From Roseibium aggregatum (GTDB taxonomy: Bacteria; Pseudomonadota; Alphaproteobacteria; Rhizobiales; Stappiaceae), in assembly GCF_017309185.1 (NCBI RefSeq), contig NZ_JAEKJZ010000004.1, positions 248,001 to 312,000 on the forward strand: DNA of 64,000 nt. Direction: 5' to 3'. Positions 49,723 through 58,485 of the stretch are shown here, piece by piece. The notes below the pieces were generated by a model. It was not told the origin of the DNA. It made no database searches and saw nothing but the letters and a program-made list of their open reading frames with translations. Each line of letters begins with the position of its first letter. Positions within the stretch are counted from its first letter, which is position 1. The position numbers and the translations under genes are program-made.

Positions 49723-50354
49723 TTTGAACTCCTCAGCTTTGGACACATTTCGTCTGTTCAACGGAAGCTTGCGACAAGCGCCCGCGCGATCTGGTCACCA
49801 GGAACGGACGCCCGCATAAAGGGCCCGAACACACTTTGTCTCCAGCCTGACGTGTGCCGTCGGCTTTTTTGCGCCGGACGATGACGGACCCTGGGCCCAC
49901 GTCCTTCACCGGCGAGAAACGCGTTGTTTTCAAAACCGATCGCGAGTTGGCGCAACCGGCCGGCCGGGGCGGCAGTCGAGATCTGCCGCAAGCCGCCGCA
50001 AACGATGAACGCGGCAGACCCTGCCTTCTTCGGCGAGCAGGCGGATGCTGGATGCATCCGGATTAACCGGACCTGATTTAACGAAAGTGCGGGGACCGCA
50101 CCTGCTTGCCTGTTGTCCGGTAATTTCAAACTTTCAAAAAAGCTAGGCAGCTCACGCCGCCAAGTCAAGAATGGAAGGGCCTATTTATTGGGCAAGCGTA
50201 ACAATTCGCCAAAAGCATCGCTTTTTTGCTGTGCAAAATCGCATGCGTGGTCGTACTGTTTCGAAATTCCGAGGAATTTTGTGCGTTTTTCTGGTTTCTC
50301 GTGGAAAAATTTTGCGCTGCAAAAGGCTTGGAGAGGACTGGTTTCCAGAGAAAT
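49723..50354. other. Intergenic region between TusA-like gene and aldolase gene
   Basis: About 630 bases without a convincing gene. The part at 50080-50355 is distinctly AT-rich, with several A and T runs, compared with the GC-rich surroundings. A minus-strand frame at 49733-49933 starts with TTG and has no ribosome-binding site. The region should contain the promoter of the TusA-like gene. Confidence 0.4.
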
Positions 50355-51116
50355 CTAGTCCCGGAAACCCGGATCGAGCCGGTCCGCGATCCGCATCTGG
50401 GCGTCCCATTCGAGCACAAGATCGCCGTCGTCGACCGCCATCTTGTCGTATTGCTCGGTGACGTGCCTGGCAAGCTTCTCCTCGACCTCCAGAACCGGCC
50501 GGCCCATGGCCAGGGTGGATTCCTGGATCTCGCAGGCCCGGTTCAGATAGAACATGTTGGAGAACATCTGCCCGGCACTTTCGCCGACGGTCAGAAGCCC
50601 GTGGTTCCTCAGGATCAGCGCGGGATTGGCGCCGAGGCTTGTTACGATCCGCTCCCGTTCGTCCAGATCCAGCGCAATGCCCTCATAGTCGTGATAACCG
50701 GTCCGGCCATAGAACTGCAGGGCGATCTGGTTCAGCGGCAACAAGCCGTCCGCAAGGCTGGCGACCGCGACGCCGGCCCTTGTGTGCGTGTGCATGACCC
50801 AGGCCGCATCATGGCGCGTCATGTGGACGGCGCTGTGAATGGTGAAGCCGGCCGGATTCACCCGGTTGGGGCTGTCGTCCACCTTGTTGCCGTCGACGTC
50901 GATCTTCACCAGCGAGGACGCGGTGATCTCCTCCCACAGGTAACCGTAAGGGTTGATGAGAAAGCGCCCCGGTTCGCCCGGCACACGTGCCGTGATGTGG
51001 GTGTAGATGACATCGGTCATCTTGTAATGAGCGGCGAGGCGGTAACAGGCGGCGAGCTCGACCCGCGTTTCGTATTCGGCCTTGCTCATCGGGGCGGCTG
51101 ATTTTTTGTCCAGCAT
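50355..51116 (-). CDS. Class II aldolase/adducin family protein
   Basis: This 253-residue zinc-dependent class II aldolase/adducin-family protein carries metal ligands in VMHTHTRAGVAVA and LRNHGLLTVG. The adducin-like TDVIYTHITARVPGEPGRFLINPYG is at the N-terminus. Family members split sugar phosphates (fuculose, ribulose phosphate) or act as decarboxylases or dehydratases; the substrate is not evident here. Start MLDKKSAAP lies behind AGAGAGGACC. It diverges from the hydroxyacid dehydrogenase gene across a region of about 250 bases. Confidence 0.88.
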   Translation of the reverse strand: MLDKKSAAPMSKAEYETRVELAACYRLAAHYKMTDVIYTHITARVPGEPGRFLINPYGYLWEEITASSLVKIDVDGNKVDDSPNRVNPAGFTIHSAVHMTRHDAAWVMHTHTRAGVAVASLADGLLPLNQIALQFYGRTGYHDYEGIALDLDERERIVTSLGANPALILRNHGLLTVGESAGQMFSNMFYLNRACEIQESTLAMGRPVLEVEEKLARHVTEQYDKMAVDDGDLVLEWDAQMRIADRLDPGFRD

Positions 51117-51364
51117 GTTCGGTCCTCTCTGGCAGGCGTCCATCCGCCCGGTGGCTTGCGAGCGCCGTTGACCTCGTGTCCCAGACGGTTTCAGGCTCGG
51201 TCGGCGGCTTTACTCTCTGATATACGTTTGTATAACTAGGTTGAGCGCGCAAATGCAAACTCAATCCGGGCCATAGGGTTTTCCCTTATGGCGGCGGCAG
51301 GTCGCTGTCAGCTGTTTGTGTACCGCCCGAGATGTTTGAACCGGTGACAGTCAGGAGGCCGAAA

Positions 51365-52321
51365 ATGGAACGGACAGGAATAATCAGCGGTGTTCTCTTG
51401 AGCAGCACCATGGACCTGAAGTCGTTCTACGGTCTCGACTTCGCAGAACGCGGTGAAAAGGTTCGCCTGCTCAATCCCGATGAGGTGACGGATCATGAAG
51501 AGATCCGCTTCGCCGTGTGCTGGCTGCCCGACGGGGACGCTTTTGCGCCCTATCCCAACCTTCAGATGGCGATGTCCATCGGAGCTGGGGTCGATGCGCT
51601 TCTCAATCATGAAGGCCTGCATGATGAGGCCATGATCTGCCGGGTGCGCGATCCGCATCAGGCCGATTTGATGGCGGGATACGCCGTTCACGAAACGCTT
51701 CACTTCCTGCGCGGCTTCGATCGGATGAAGGCGAGCCAGGAGGCGCGCCAATGGGCGCCTTTGCCCATGCAGCCGCCGAAACACACGCGTATCGCGGTGC
51801 TTGGCAACGGAACAATGGGGGCGGCGGTGACACGTGCCCTTGCCGCCGTCGGGTTTTCGCTGGCGGTCGCCTGCCGGAATGAGCCTCGGGAGCCTTTGCC
51901 TGGCGTCACGTATTTTGCCGGGGAGAATGCCCCCTTGAGAGCGGCGGAAGGGGCCGCTGTACTGATCAACGTTCTGCCGTTGACCCCGGAGACCGAGAAT
52001 ATTCTCAACGCCGATCTGTTCGATCGTCTTGCCGAAGGCGCCTGGCTCATCCAGATCGGCCGGGGCGAGCATCTGCACGAGGCGGACTTCGTCGAGGCGC
52101 TGGAGAGCGGCCGGCTTTCCGGCGCGAGCCTCGATGTCTTCCGCCAGGAGCCTCTACCCGAGGATCACCCGTTCTGGGGCGACGGGCGCCTGCGGATCAC
52201 ACCTCACATCGCCAGCGATTCAACGCCCAGCGTTGTGGCGGACCAGGTTCTGCAGTCTGCCAGGGAGCTTCTGTCTGGAGAACGGCCCAGCCTCGCCATC
52301 GACCGGGGCCGAGGCTACTAG
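51365..52321 (+). CDS. D-2-hydroxyacid dehydrogenase, glyoxylate/hydroxypyruvate reductase type
   Basis: This 318-residue NAD(P)-dependent reductase of the GhrA type shows the dinucleotide site IAVLGNGTMGAAVTRALAAVG, LPLTPETENILNADLFDRL, and the catalytic Arg in IQIGRGEHLHEADF. The Glu/His pair is in FRQEPLPEDHPFWGDGRLRITPHIAS. It reduces glyoxylate, hydroxypyruvate or other 2-keto acids to D-hydroxy acids. An AGGAGG site precedes the ATG at 51365, excluding the longer frame. A TetR-type regulator follows 86 bases later. Confidence 0.92.
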   Translation: MERTGIISGVLLSSTMDLKSFYGLDFAERGEKVRLLNPDEVTDHEEIRFAVCWLPDGDAFAPYPNLQMAMSIGAGVDALLNHEGLHDEAMICRVRDPHQADLMAGYAVHETLHFLRGFDRMKASQEARQWAPLPMQPPKHTRIAVLGNGTMGAAVTRALAAVGFSLAVACRNEPREPLPGVTYFAGENAPLRAAEGAAVLINVLPLTPETENILNADLFDRLAEGAWLIQIGRGEHLHEADFVEALESGRLSGASLDVFRQEPLPEDHPFWGDGRLRITPHIASDSTPSVVADQVLQSARELLSGERPSLAIDRGRGY

Positions 52322-52407
52322 GCGAAATATCGCGAGTCTTGCGTTTTTCGAGAAATTATTCAAGTGTATAACAAGGTGGTCTGAAACGAACCGATCGAAT
52401 GGGTTGA

Positions 52408-53064
52408 ATGAGCAGAAAAACCTTTCAGCGCCTGTCGCTTGACGCGCGCCGCAAAAGCCTGATGGAAGCGACGCTGCGCTGCGTTGCCCGTTACGGTCTG
52501 AGCGGTGCGACGGTCCGGCGGATCACGGAAGAAGCCGGGGTGACGGCGGGGCTGGTGCGCCACTATTTCGGCAGCAAGGACGAGCTGATCGGCAACGCCT
52601 ATGCCTATCTGGCCGGCCAGCTGACGGCGGAGGCCGGCAGCCGTGCCAAACAATCGGAAGGCGATCCGGTGGATCAGCTCAGGCAGTTTCTGCTCGCCAA
52701 TATGACCACGCCGAACCTGTCGGAAGAAAAGGTCTCCTTGTGGGCGACCTTCATCGGCAGGGTCCGGTATGAAGCGGCTTTCGCCGACATTCACCGGGAA
52801 GGCTACCGGGAGTTTCTCGCTCTTCTCGAAGCGCTCATAGAGCCGGTGCTGGCCTTGCACGGTTTGCCTCATGGAGCGAGCGCCTGCCGGCGCCATGCGA
52901 TTGCGCTGAACGGGCTGATTGACGGGCTCTGGATGGAAGGTTCGCTCAACTCGGGCCTCTACGGTCGCGCCCTGTTGCCGGAACTCATCCTGGAGGCGGG
53001 CGAGCGCCTGCTCGGCCTGCCCGCCGGTTCTCTTCAGGATCAAAAGAAAACGCAAGACAGTTAA
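52408..53064 (+). CDS. TetR/BetI-like transcriptional regulator
   Basis: This 218-residue TetR-family repressor has the N-terminal helix-turn-helix SLMEATLRCVARYGLSGATVRRITEEAGVTAGLVRHYFGSKDEL and a C-terminal BetI-type ligand domain (HRRHAIALNGLIDGLWMEGSL-like RRHAIALNGLIDGLWM). It probably controls the neighbouring dehydrogenase and aminotransferase genes. The aminotransferase gene follows after nine bases, so the two are co-transcribed. Confidence 0.9.
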   Translation: MSRKTFQRLSLDARRKSLMEATLRCVARYGLSGATVRRITEEAGVTAGLVRHYFGSKDELIGNAYAYLAGQLTAEAGSRAKQSEGDPVDQLRQFLLANMTTPNLSEEKVSLWATFIGRVRYEAAFADIHREGYREFLALLEALIEPVLALHGLPHGASACRRHAIALNGLIDGLWMEGSLNSGLYGRALLPELILEAGERLLGLPAGSLQDQKKTQDS

Positions 53065-53073
53065 GGATACCCA

Positions 53074-54279
53074 ATGCGCTATGCCGGAATAACGGACCGA
53101 CTTGCCAGTCTGGGCGGCGAGAAATGGGCCGTTCACAATGCGGCCCGGAAAAAGGCGGCAGCGGGTGAGGAAATCATCGAGCTGACCATCGGTGAACCGG
53201 ACATACCGGTCGATCCCGCCCTGATCGACGTAACGACCGAGTCGATGAAGCGTGGCCGCACGCATTATTCCAACGGCCGCGGCGAGGAGGGGTTGCTTGA
53301 CGCTCTCGTGGAGAAATACCGGCCGCGTCATCCGGAAATCACCACGCGGAATATCCTGTGCTTTCCCGGCACGCAGACGGCGCTTTACGCGGTGATCATG
53401 GCGCTTGTCGACGAGGGCGAGGGGGTTCTGGTCGGCGACCCCTATTACGCGACCTATGCAGGCGTCATCCGCTCTCCCGGCGCGGTCCTTCAACCGGTTC
53501 CGCTCAGTATCGAAAACGGCTTCGTCATGCGGCCGGAGGATCTTGAGGCGGCGGTCACGCCGGAAAGCCGGGTTCTTATGCTCAACACGCCGCACAATCC
53601 GACCGGTTCCCTTCTGGATCTGCAAACCATCGCCGAACTTGGCGAGGTCGCGGTCCGGCACGACCTCTGGATTGTCTGCGATGAGGTCTATGAGGATCTG
53701 ATTTTCGACGAAGCGCTGACCTTCGCCTCACCGCTCGAAATAGAGCATCTGCGCGAGCGCACGATCGTTACCTCCTCGATTTCTAAAACCTTCGCGGCAA
53801 CCGGGTTCCGAAGTGGCTGGGCGGTCGGACCGGAGGAATTCTGCAGCAAGCTTTTGCCGATTTCCGAGACGATCCTCTTCGGCAACCAGCCCTTCATCGC
53901 CGACATGAGCGAAGCGGCCCTGCGCGGCAGCTTCGATACGGCCGAGCGGATGCGCAAGAGCTACGCTTCGCGGGTAAGGATGATCGAAAGCGAACTTGAA
54001 ACCTGTCCGGCGCTGGTGCCGGGCAAGGTTTCGGGCGGCATGTTCATCATGATCGACGTTTCCGGAACGGGGCTGAGCGGCGAGGGTTTCGCCTGGAAGC
54101 TCCTGGAAGACCAGGGGGTTGCCGTCATGCCCGGCAGCTCCTTCGGCGAAAACGCTCCCGATCTGATCCGGGTGGCGCTGACGGTTCCGGACGAGGAGCT
54201 GCGCGAAGCGATGCGGCGGGTCCATGTGTTTGCGGACGGTTTGGTGGTGTCAACGAGTGAGAAGTCGCTCGTTGGCTAG
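53074..54279 (+). CDS. Class I/II pyridoxal-phosphate aminotransferase
   Basis: This 401-residue fold-type I aminotransferase has the substrate-binding IELTIGEPDIPV near the N-terminus, LMLNTPHNPTGSLL, the phosphate-side CDEVYEDLIF, the PLP-lysine motif SSISKTFAATGFRSGWAVG and a C-terminal Arg in PDLIRVALTVP that binds the alpha-carboxylate. It moves the amino group of an alpha-amino acid onto a keto acid; aspartate, aromatic amino acids or methionine are possible. It forms an operon with the TetR gene upstream. Confidence 0.92.
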   Translation: MRYAGITDRLASLGGEKWAVHNAARKKAAAGEEIIELTIGEPDIPVDPALIDVTTESMKRGRTHYSNGRGEEGLLDALVEKYRPRHPEITTRNILCFPGTQTALYAVIMALVDEGEGVLVGDPYYATYAGVIRSPGAVLQPVPLSIENGFVMRPEDLEAAVTPESRVLMLNTPHNPTGSLLDLQTIAELGEVAVRHDLWIVCDEVYEDLIFDEALTFASPLEIEHLRERTIVTSSISKTFAATGFRSGWAVGPEEFCSKLLPISETILFGNQPFIADMSEAALRGSFDTAERMRKSYASRVRMIESELETCPALVPGKVSGGMFIMIDVSGTGLSGEGFAWKLLEDQGVAVMPGSSFGENAPDLIRVALTVPDEELREAMRRVHVFADGLVVSTSEKSLVG

Positions 54280-54365
54280 CGACCTCAGGCGTAGTCCAAT
54301 GATGCCGGGGACCAATTTTGTCCGGCCCAGAGGAGACATTTGCCGACCGCTTCTGTTGAGCGAGG

Positions 54366-54465
54366 GGTGGCTTTCAAAGGCCCAGCGGCAGCATTGCGCC
54401 GCTTGCACGATGCGGCGCATCGCGCTTCGCGACGCGCCTTGCCGAGTGAGCCGTTCAAAGCCACC
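54366..54465. repeat. Nested inverted repeat in convergent spacer
   Basis: The outer arms are GGTGGCTTTCAA (54366) and TTCAAAGCCACC (ending 54465), with one mismatch. An inner perfect stem is GCGCCGC (54396-54402) with GCGGCGC (54412-54418). It lies between the convergent aminotransferase and LysR genes. It may be a palindromic extragenic element or a bidirectional transcript end. Confidence 0.5.
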
Positions 54466-54472
54466 AAATGGC

Positions 54473-55393
54473 TCAAGGTGACCGGAAAGGTCTCTGGCTT
54501 GCGGATCGATGCGCCTCGAGAATGTCCGAGAGGAATGTGCGCAGGGTTTCCGTCTTGCGATACCCCTTGCGCAGGATCAGGCTGAAGGTGCAGGTATAGG
54601 CAATCTGCTCCGGCAGTACGGCTTTCAGCTCACCCGCCTCCACCCAGGGCTTCGTCAGGTGCTCGGGTAAAAAACCCAGGTAGCGGCCCGAGCGGACCAG
54701 CATCAATTGGGGTTCGATCTGGTGGACGGTGGATTCAACCGGCCCCAGCAGCAGGCGTTTCTCGTCCGCCGCGCGCCAGTAGCCGCGCCGGGTAAACGCA
54801 TGGGACTTGAGCTTTTCAAGCGTGATGCCCTCACCTGACGCGAACAGGGGATGGGTTGAGGCGGCATAGAGAAAATGCTGTTCCTCGTAGAGCGGGATGG
54901 CTTCCAGACCGGAAATGATGTGCGGAAAGCTGCCGATGCCGCAGTGGTAGTCGCCGTCATAGACCTTTTGCTGCAATTCCTGAGGCCGGTTCTGCATCAG
55001 CGTCAGTGAGACCGAGCCGTCCCTTTCGCCAAAGGCGGCGATGGCCTGGGAAATGCGGGATTGCGGGTCCGTGACGATGCTGTCGACCAGACCGATGCGC
55101 AATTCGCCTGTCAGCGTGCCCCGGAGCGCGCCGATTTCCGCGTCGAAATCGCTGATCGAGGTGAACAGGCGCCGGGCGGCGTCGAGCACGACTTCGCCCT
55201 TTTCCGTCAGGCGAAACCCCATGCGGCCGCGCTGGCAAAGTTTGATGCCGAAGCGCTCCTCCAGGGCTGTCATGTGGTTTGAAATGGTGGAGGCGCTGAT
55301 ATTGAGTTCCGCCTCCGCCGCCGTGAAGCCGCCGTGGCGGGCCACCGCGTCAAACACCTGGAGAAGGCGCAGGTCACTGCCGGAAAGTCGCAT
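54473..55393 (-). CDS. LysR family regulator of the ureohydrolase operon
   Basis: This 306-residue LysR-type regulator has the N-terminal winged helix-turn-helix LLQVFDAVARHGGFTAAEAELNISASTISNHMTALEERFG. The effector domain includes LRIGLVDSIVTDPQSRISQA and IGSFPHIISGLEAIPLYEE. It diverges from the ureohydrolase/ABC operon across a 119-base gap, which points to local control by a guanidino compound or polyamine. Confidence 0.92.
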   Translation of the reverse strand: MRLSGSDLRLLQVFDAVARHGGFTAAEAELNISASTISNHMTALEERFGIKLCQRGRMGFRLTEKGEVVLDAARRLFTSISDFDAEIGALRGTLTGELRIGLVDSIVTDPQSRISQAIAAFGERDGSVSLTLMQNRPQELQQKVYDGDYHCGIGSFPHIISGLEAIPLYEEQHFLYAASTHPLFASGEGITLEKLKSHAFTRRGYWRAADEKRLLLGPVESTVHQIEPQLMLVRSGRYLGFLPEHLTKPWVEAGELKAVLPEQIAYTCTFSLILRKGYRKTETLRTFLSDILEAHRSASQRPFRSP

Positions 55394-55401
55394 CTGTCAC
55401 T

Positions 55402-55431
55402 TTGAGTTTTCTAAAACTGAATATTTATAAT
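55402..55431 (+). promoter_or_regulatory. Possible sigma-70 promoter for the ureohydrolase operon
   Basis: TTGAGT at 55402-55407 and TATAAT at 55426-55431 are separated by 18 bases in the divergent LysR intergenic region. This would give a leader of about 75 bases. The AT-rich surroundings probably also contain the LysR operator. Confidence 0.4.
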
Positions 55432-55512
55432 CGCCCATTTTTTCCAAGTTATCCAGCCGCTATGCTGCACACTCAATTGGCGTGATTAATTAGCAGTCAA
55501 GTTGAGGGTGGA

Positions 55513-56463
55513 ATGGCGTTCAATCAGCCGCTCGGCGGCAATGACATGCCGCGTTTCGCGGGACCGGGAACCATGATGCGCCTGCCGGCGCAGGACACGG
55601 CGGAAGGACTCGATGCCTGTTTTGTCGGGATTCCGCTCGACATCGGCACCTCCAACCGGTCGGGAACACGGCAGGGACCACGGCACATCCGGATGGAGTC
55701 CTGCATGCTCCGGCCCTACAACCTGGGCACCGGCGCCGCGCCTTTCGACAGTCTCCAGATCGCGGATATCGGCGACATAGCCCTGAACACCTTCGATCTG
55801 AAGAAATCGGTTGGCCTGATCGAGGTGGCCTACGATGCGATCCTGGCGCATGACTGCATACCGCTCGGACTGGGCGGGGATCACACACTGACCTATCCGA
55901 TCCTGAAGGCCATGGCGAAGAAGCACGGTCCGGTGGCTTTGATCCACGTCGATGCCCATGCGGACATCAATGACGAGATGTTCGGAGAAAAGATTGCCCA
56001 TGGCACGCCTTTCCGGCGCGCGCTGGAGGACGGCTGCCTGGCCGCGGACAAGGTGTTTCAGATCGGACTGCGCGGGTCCGGTTACTCCCCGGAGGACTTC
56101 AACTGGTCGCGCAAACAGGGTTTCACCGTCATCCCGGCGGAAGAGTGCTGGTACAAGTCGCTCGCACCGCTGATGGACGAGGTTCGGCGGAAGATCGGCG
56201 ATCATCCGGTCTACCTCTCCTACGATATCGACAGTCTCGACCCGGCCTTCGCGCCCGGCACCGGTACTGTGGAAATCGGCGGTCTGACCATCTGGCAGGC
56301 GCTTGAAATCATCCGCGGCTGCCGCGGGCTGAATCTCGTTGGAGGCGATCTGGTCGAAGTGTCGCCCCCCTACGACCCGTCCGGCAATACCGCGCTGGTC
56401 GGGGCCAACCTTCTTTATGAAATGCTCTGCGTTCTGCCCGGGGTGAAATACCAGGCAGGCTGA
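55513..56463 (+). CDS. Ureohydrolase family enzyme (agmatinase/guanidinobutyrase-like)
   Basis: This 316-residue manganese-type ureohydrolase has the conserved metal ligands in GLGGDHTLTYPI, IHVDAHADINDEMFG and LSYDIDSLDPAFAPGTGTVE. It releases urea from a guanidino compound. The sequence GEKIAHGTPFRRALEDG resembles guanidinobutyrase and guanidinopropionase as much as agmatinase, so the substrate is not certain. No nickel-chaperone genes of the guanidine-hydrolase type are seen nearby. It heads an operon with a Pot-type ABC importer 49 bases downstream. Confidence 0.92.
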   Translation: MAFNQPLGGNDMPRFAGPGTMMRLPAQDTAEGLDACFVGIPLDIGTSNRSGTRQGPRHIRMESCMLRPYNLGTGAAPFDSLQIADIGDIALNTFDLKKSVGLIEVAYDAILAHDCIPLGLGGDHTLTYPILKAMAKKHGPVALIHVDAHADINDEMFGEKIAHGTPFRRALEDGCLAADKVFQIGLRGSGYSPEDFNWSRKQGFTVIPAEECWYKSLAPLMDEVRRKIGDHPVYLSYDIDSLDPAFAPGTGTVEIGGLTIWQALEIIRGCRGLNLVGGDLVEVSPPYDPSGNTALVGANLLYEMLCVLPGVKYQAG

Positions 56464-56512
56464 CGGGGCCAACAACAAGAACGATCACCGACCAGGCAGA
56501 GATGGAGCAGAC

Positions 56513-57583
56513 ATGACAGACAGAATTCGGACTTTGAAACTCACGAGCGCGCTGGTGCTTGGAACTTTGGCCATGTCGCAGCAGGCGCTGGCCACCGAAG
56601 AGCTGAACGCACTTGTGTGGTGCGATCACACCGATCCGGCCCTGATCGAGCCGTTCGAGAAGAAATTCGACGTCAAGGTCAACCTCAAGGAATACGAAGG
56701 CACGGGCGCGGCCCTGGCGATTGTGGAGCAGTCCCAGCCGGGCGACTGGGATGTCTTCGTCATAGACGGCGTCGACGTGCCGCGCGCGATCGAGGCGGAC
56801 CTTCTGGCGCCGCTGCCGGCGGACGAATTGCCGACCGACGATCTCTTTCCGGCTCTGGTCATGCCGGAAAACCACACCAAGGACGGCGAGGTCTACGCGA
56901 TCTCCGAGAAATTCGGCTACAACACCATTTCCTTCAACAAGGCCAAGGTCGATCCGGCCGACTTGAACGACATGTCGGTGCTCTGGTCCTCCGACAAATA
57001 CAAGGGCAAGATCGCCATCTACGACTACTACCTGCCGGTAATGGGCATGGTCGCGGTCGGCCTGGGCAAGGAGACGTCCGGCCTGACATCGGACGATCTT
57101 CCGGCCATCAAGGAGACGCTGTTCAAGGTCAAGGACAACGCCAAACTCGTCGGTGAGGTGGTTTCCAGCCAGACGGCGCTCGCGACCGGCGAAGTCGATA
57201 TTCTCGTCGGTGGCGGCGAGTGGGTAACGGCGGGCCTGAGCGCCGACAATCCGGATCTGGACTGGGTCCTGCCGAAGCAGGGCGGCATGCGCTGGTCGCA
57301 GTCCATCGGTGTCTTCAAGGACAGCGGCAAGAAGGAACTGGCGACGGAGTTCGTCAAATACATCCTTTCGCCGGAAGGCCAGGCGAAGCTGGCGACCTCA
57401 TCGTGCTACTGGGCAATGCCGGCGAACGCGAAGGCCGGAAGCGTCTTGAGCGATCAGCAGAAGACCGCCCTGCGTTGGGACGACCAGGAGGCTTACATCG
57501 CCAATTCGCAGCTTTATCCGGCGCCGGACGCGGAGCTGGATGCTGAGATGCAGGATGCCTGGACGGAAATGCTCCAGCACTGA
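56513..57583 (+). CDS. ABC substrate-binding protein, PotD type
   Basis: This 356-residue periplasmic protein of the spermidine/putrescine binding family has a signal peptide (LKLTSALVLGTLAMSQQALA). The mature protein starts ELNALVWCDHTDPALIEPFE and shows GDWDVFVIDGVDVPRAIEAD and LVGGGEWVTAGLSADNPDLDW. It should bind a cationic compound, plausibly the guanidino substrate of the ureohydrolase encoded before it. The GGAGCA element precedes the ATG. Confidence 0.93.
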   Translation: MTDRIRTLKLTSALVLGTLAMSQQALATEELNALVWCDHTDPALIEPFEKKFDVKVNLKEYEGTGAALAIVEQSQPGDWDVFVIDGVDVPRAIEADLLAPLPADELPTDDLFPALVMPENHTKDGEVYAISEKFGYNTISFNKAKVDPADLNDMSVLWSSDKYKGKIAIYDYYLPVMGMVAVGLGKETSGLTSDDLPAIKETLFKVKDNAKLVGEVVSSQTALATGEVDILVGGGEWVTAGLSADNPDLDWVLPKQGGMRWSQSIGVFKDSGKKELATEFVKYILSPEGQAKLATSSCYWAMPANAKAGSVLSDQQKTALRWDDQEAYIANSQLYPAPDAELDAEMQDAWTEMLQH

Positions 57584-57610
57584 TCCTGAAAGCTGACGGG
57601 AAGGGGACGG

Positions 57611-58480
57611 ATGAAAATGGCAGGCGGCGCGCAGAGCAGACGGATCGACCTTGGCCCCTGGGCCTTTGTCGCGCCGGCGCTGCTTTGGACCCTGGCCTTT
57701 TTCGTCGTTCCCTTCCTCGTCATGGTGGTGGTCAGCCTGTGGGAGCGGGTCGGCACGAAACTTGTCGCCAGCTGGACCTTCGCCAATTACCTGAAATTTT
57801 TCGAACGCGGCCATTTCTTCGAGGCGATGATCAATTCGCTGGAAGTCACCGCCATCGTCACGCTGCTCTCGATCCTGCTCGCCTATCCGTTCGCCTGGAT
57901 CATCGCCGAAAAGGTGCCGCAGCGCTGGCAGAGGATCGCGCTGGTTCTGGCGATCCTGCCGTTCTGGACCTCCTATGTGGTCCGGTCCTATTCCTGGCTT
58001 CTGGTGCTGGCCAACAACGGTGTCGTCAACCAGGCGCTGCTCGGGATCGGGCTTGTCGATGAACCGCTCGACCTGGCCAACAGCCGGACGGCGACCGTGA
58101 TCGGCTTCGTCCATTTCTTCGTCATGCTGCTGACGCTGACGATCTATGCCAACCTCGTGCAGCTCTCGCCGAATTACCGCAAGGCGGCGGCGGATCTCGG
58201 GGCCGGGCCGTTCCGCATCTTCTGGCACGTGATCCTGCCGCTCACCCTGCCGGGGATCATGGTCGGCGCGTTTCTCACTTTCGTGCTGTGTATCGGCGAT
58301 TACATCACGCCACAGGTCCTTGGCGGCAACAACGAGCTGCTGATGCCGCAAGTCATCATGCTGCAGATCGGCCGGCGCGCCGACTTCCCGACGGCCTCGG
58401 CCCTGGCCATTCTCCTGATGATCGTGGTGACCGTCGCCTATCTCGGCTTCGCCCGGTGGATCCGGCTGGAAAGGGCCTGA
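57611..58480 (+). CDS. ABC permease, PotB type
   Basis: This 289-residue polyamine-type permease has six predicted membrane helices. It starts after GGGAAGGGG and shows the EAA loop SPNYRKAAADLGAGPFRIFWHVILPLTLPGI, which contacts the ATPase. An ATG six bases downstream is an alternative start. It lies 27 bases after the binding-protein gene. Confidence 0.93.
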   Translation: MKMAGGAQSRRIDLGPWAFVAPALLWTLAFFVVPFLVMVVVSLWERVGTKLVASWTFANYLKFFERGHFFEAMINSLEVTAIVTLLSILLAYPFAWIIAEKVPQRWQRIALVLAILPFWTSYVVRSYSWLLVLANNGVVNQALLGIGLVDEPLDLANSRTATVIGFVHFFVMLLTLTIYANLVQLSPNYRKAAADLGAGPFRIFWHVILPLTLPGIMVGAFLTFVLCIGDYITPQVLGGNNELLMPQVIMLQIGRRADFPTASALAILLMIVVTVAYLGFARWIRLERA

Positions 58481-58485
58481 ACGGG

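Noticed and set aside
49733..49933. 66-codon frame on the minus strand upstream of the TusA-like gene
   Set aside because: It starts with TTG, has no ribosome-binding site, and its sequence shows no family resemblance.
49732..50354. AT-rich 50.1-50.35 kb region as an integration remnant
   Set aside because: No integrase, tRNA, direct repeat or insertion-sequence end was found; base composition alone is not enough.
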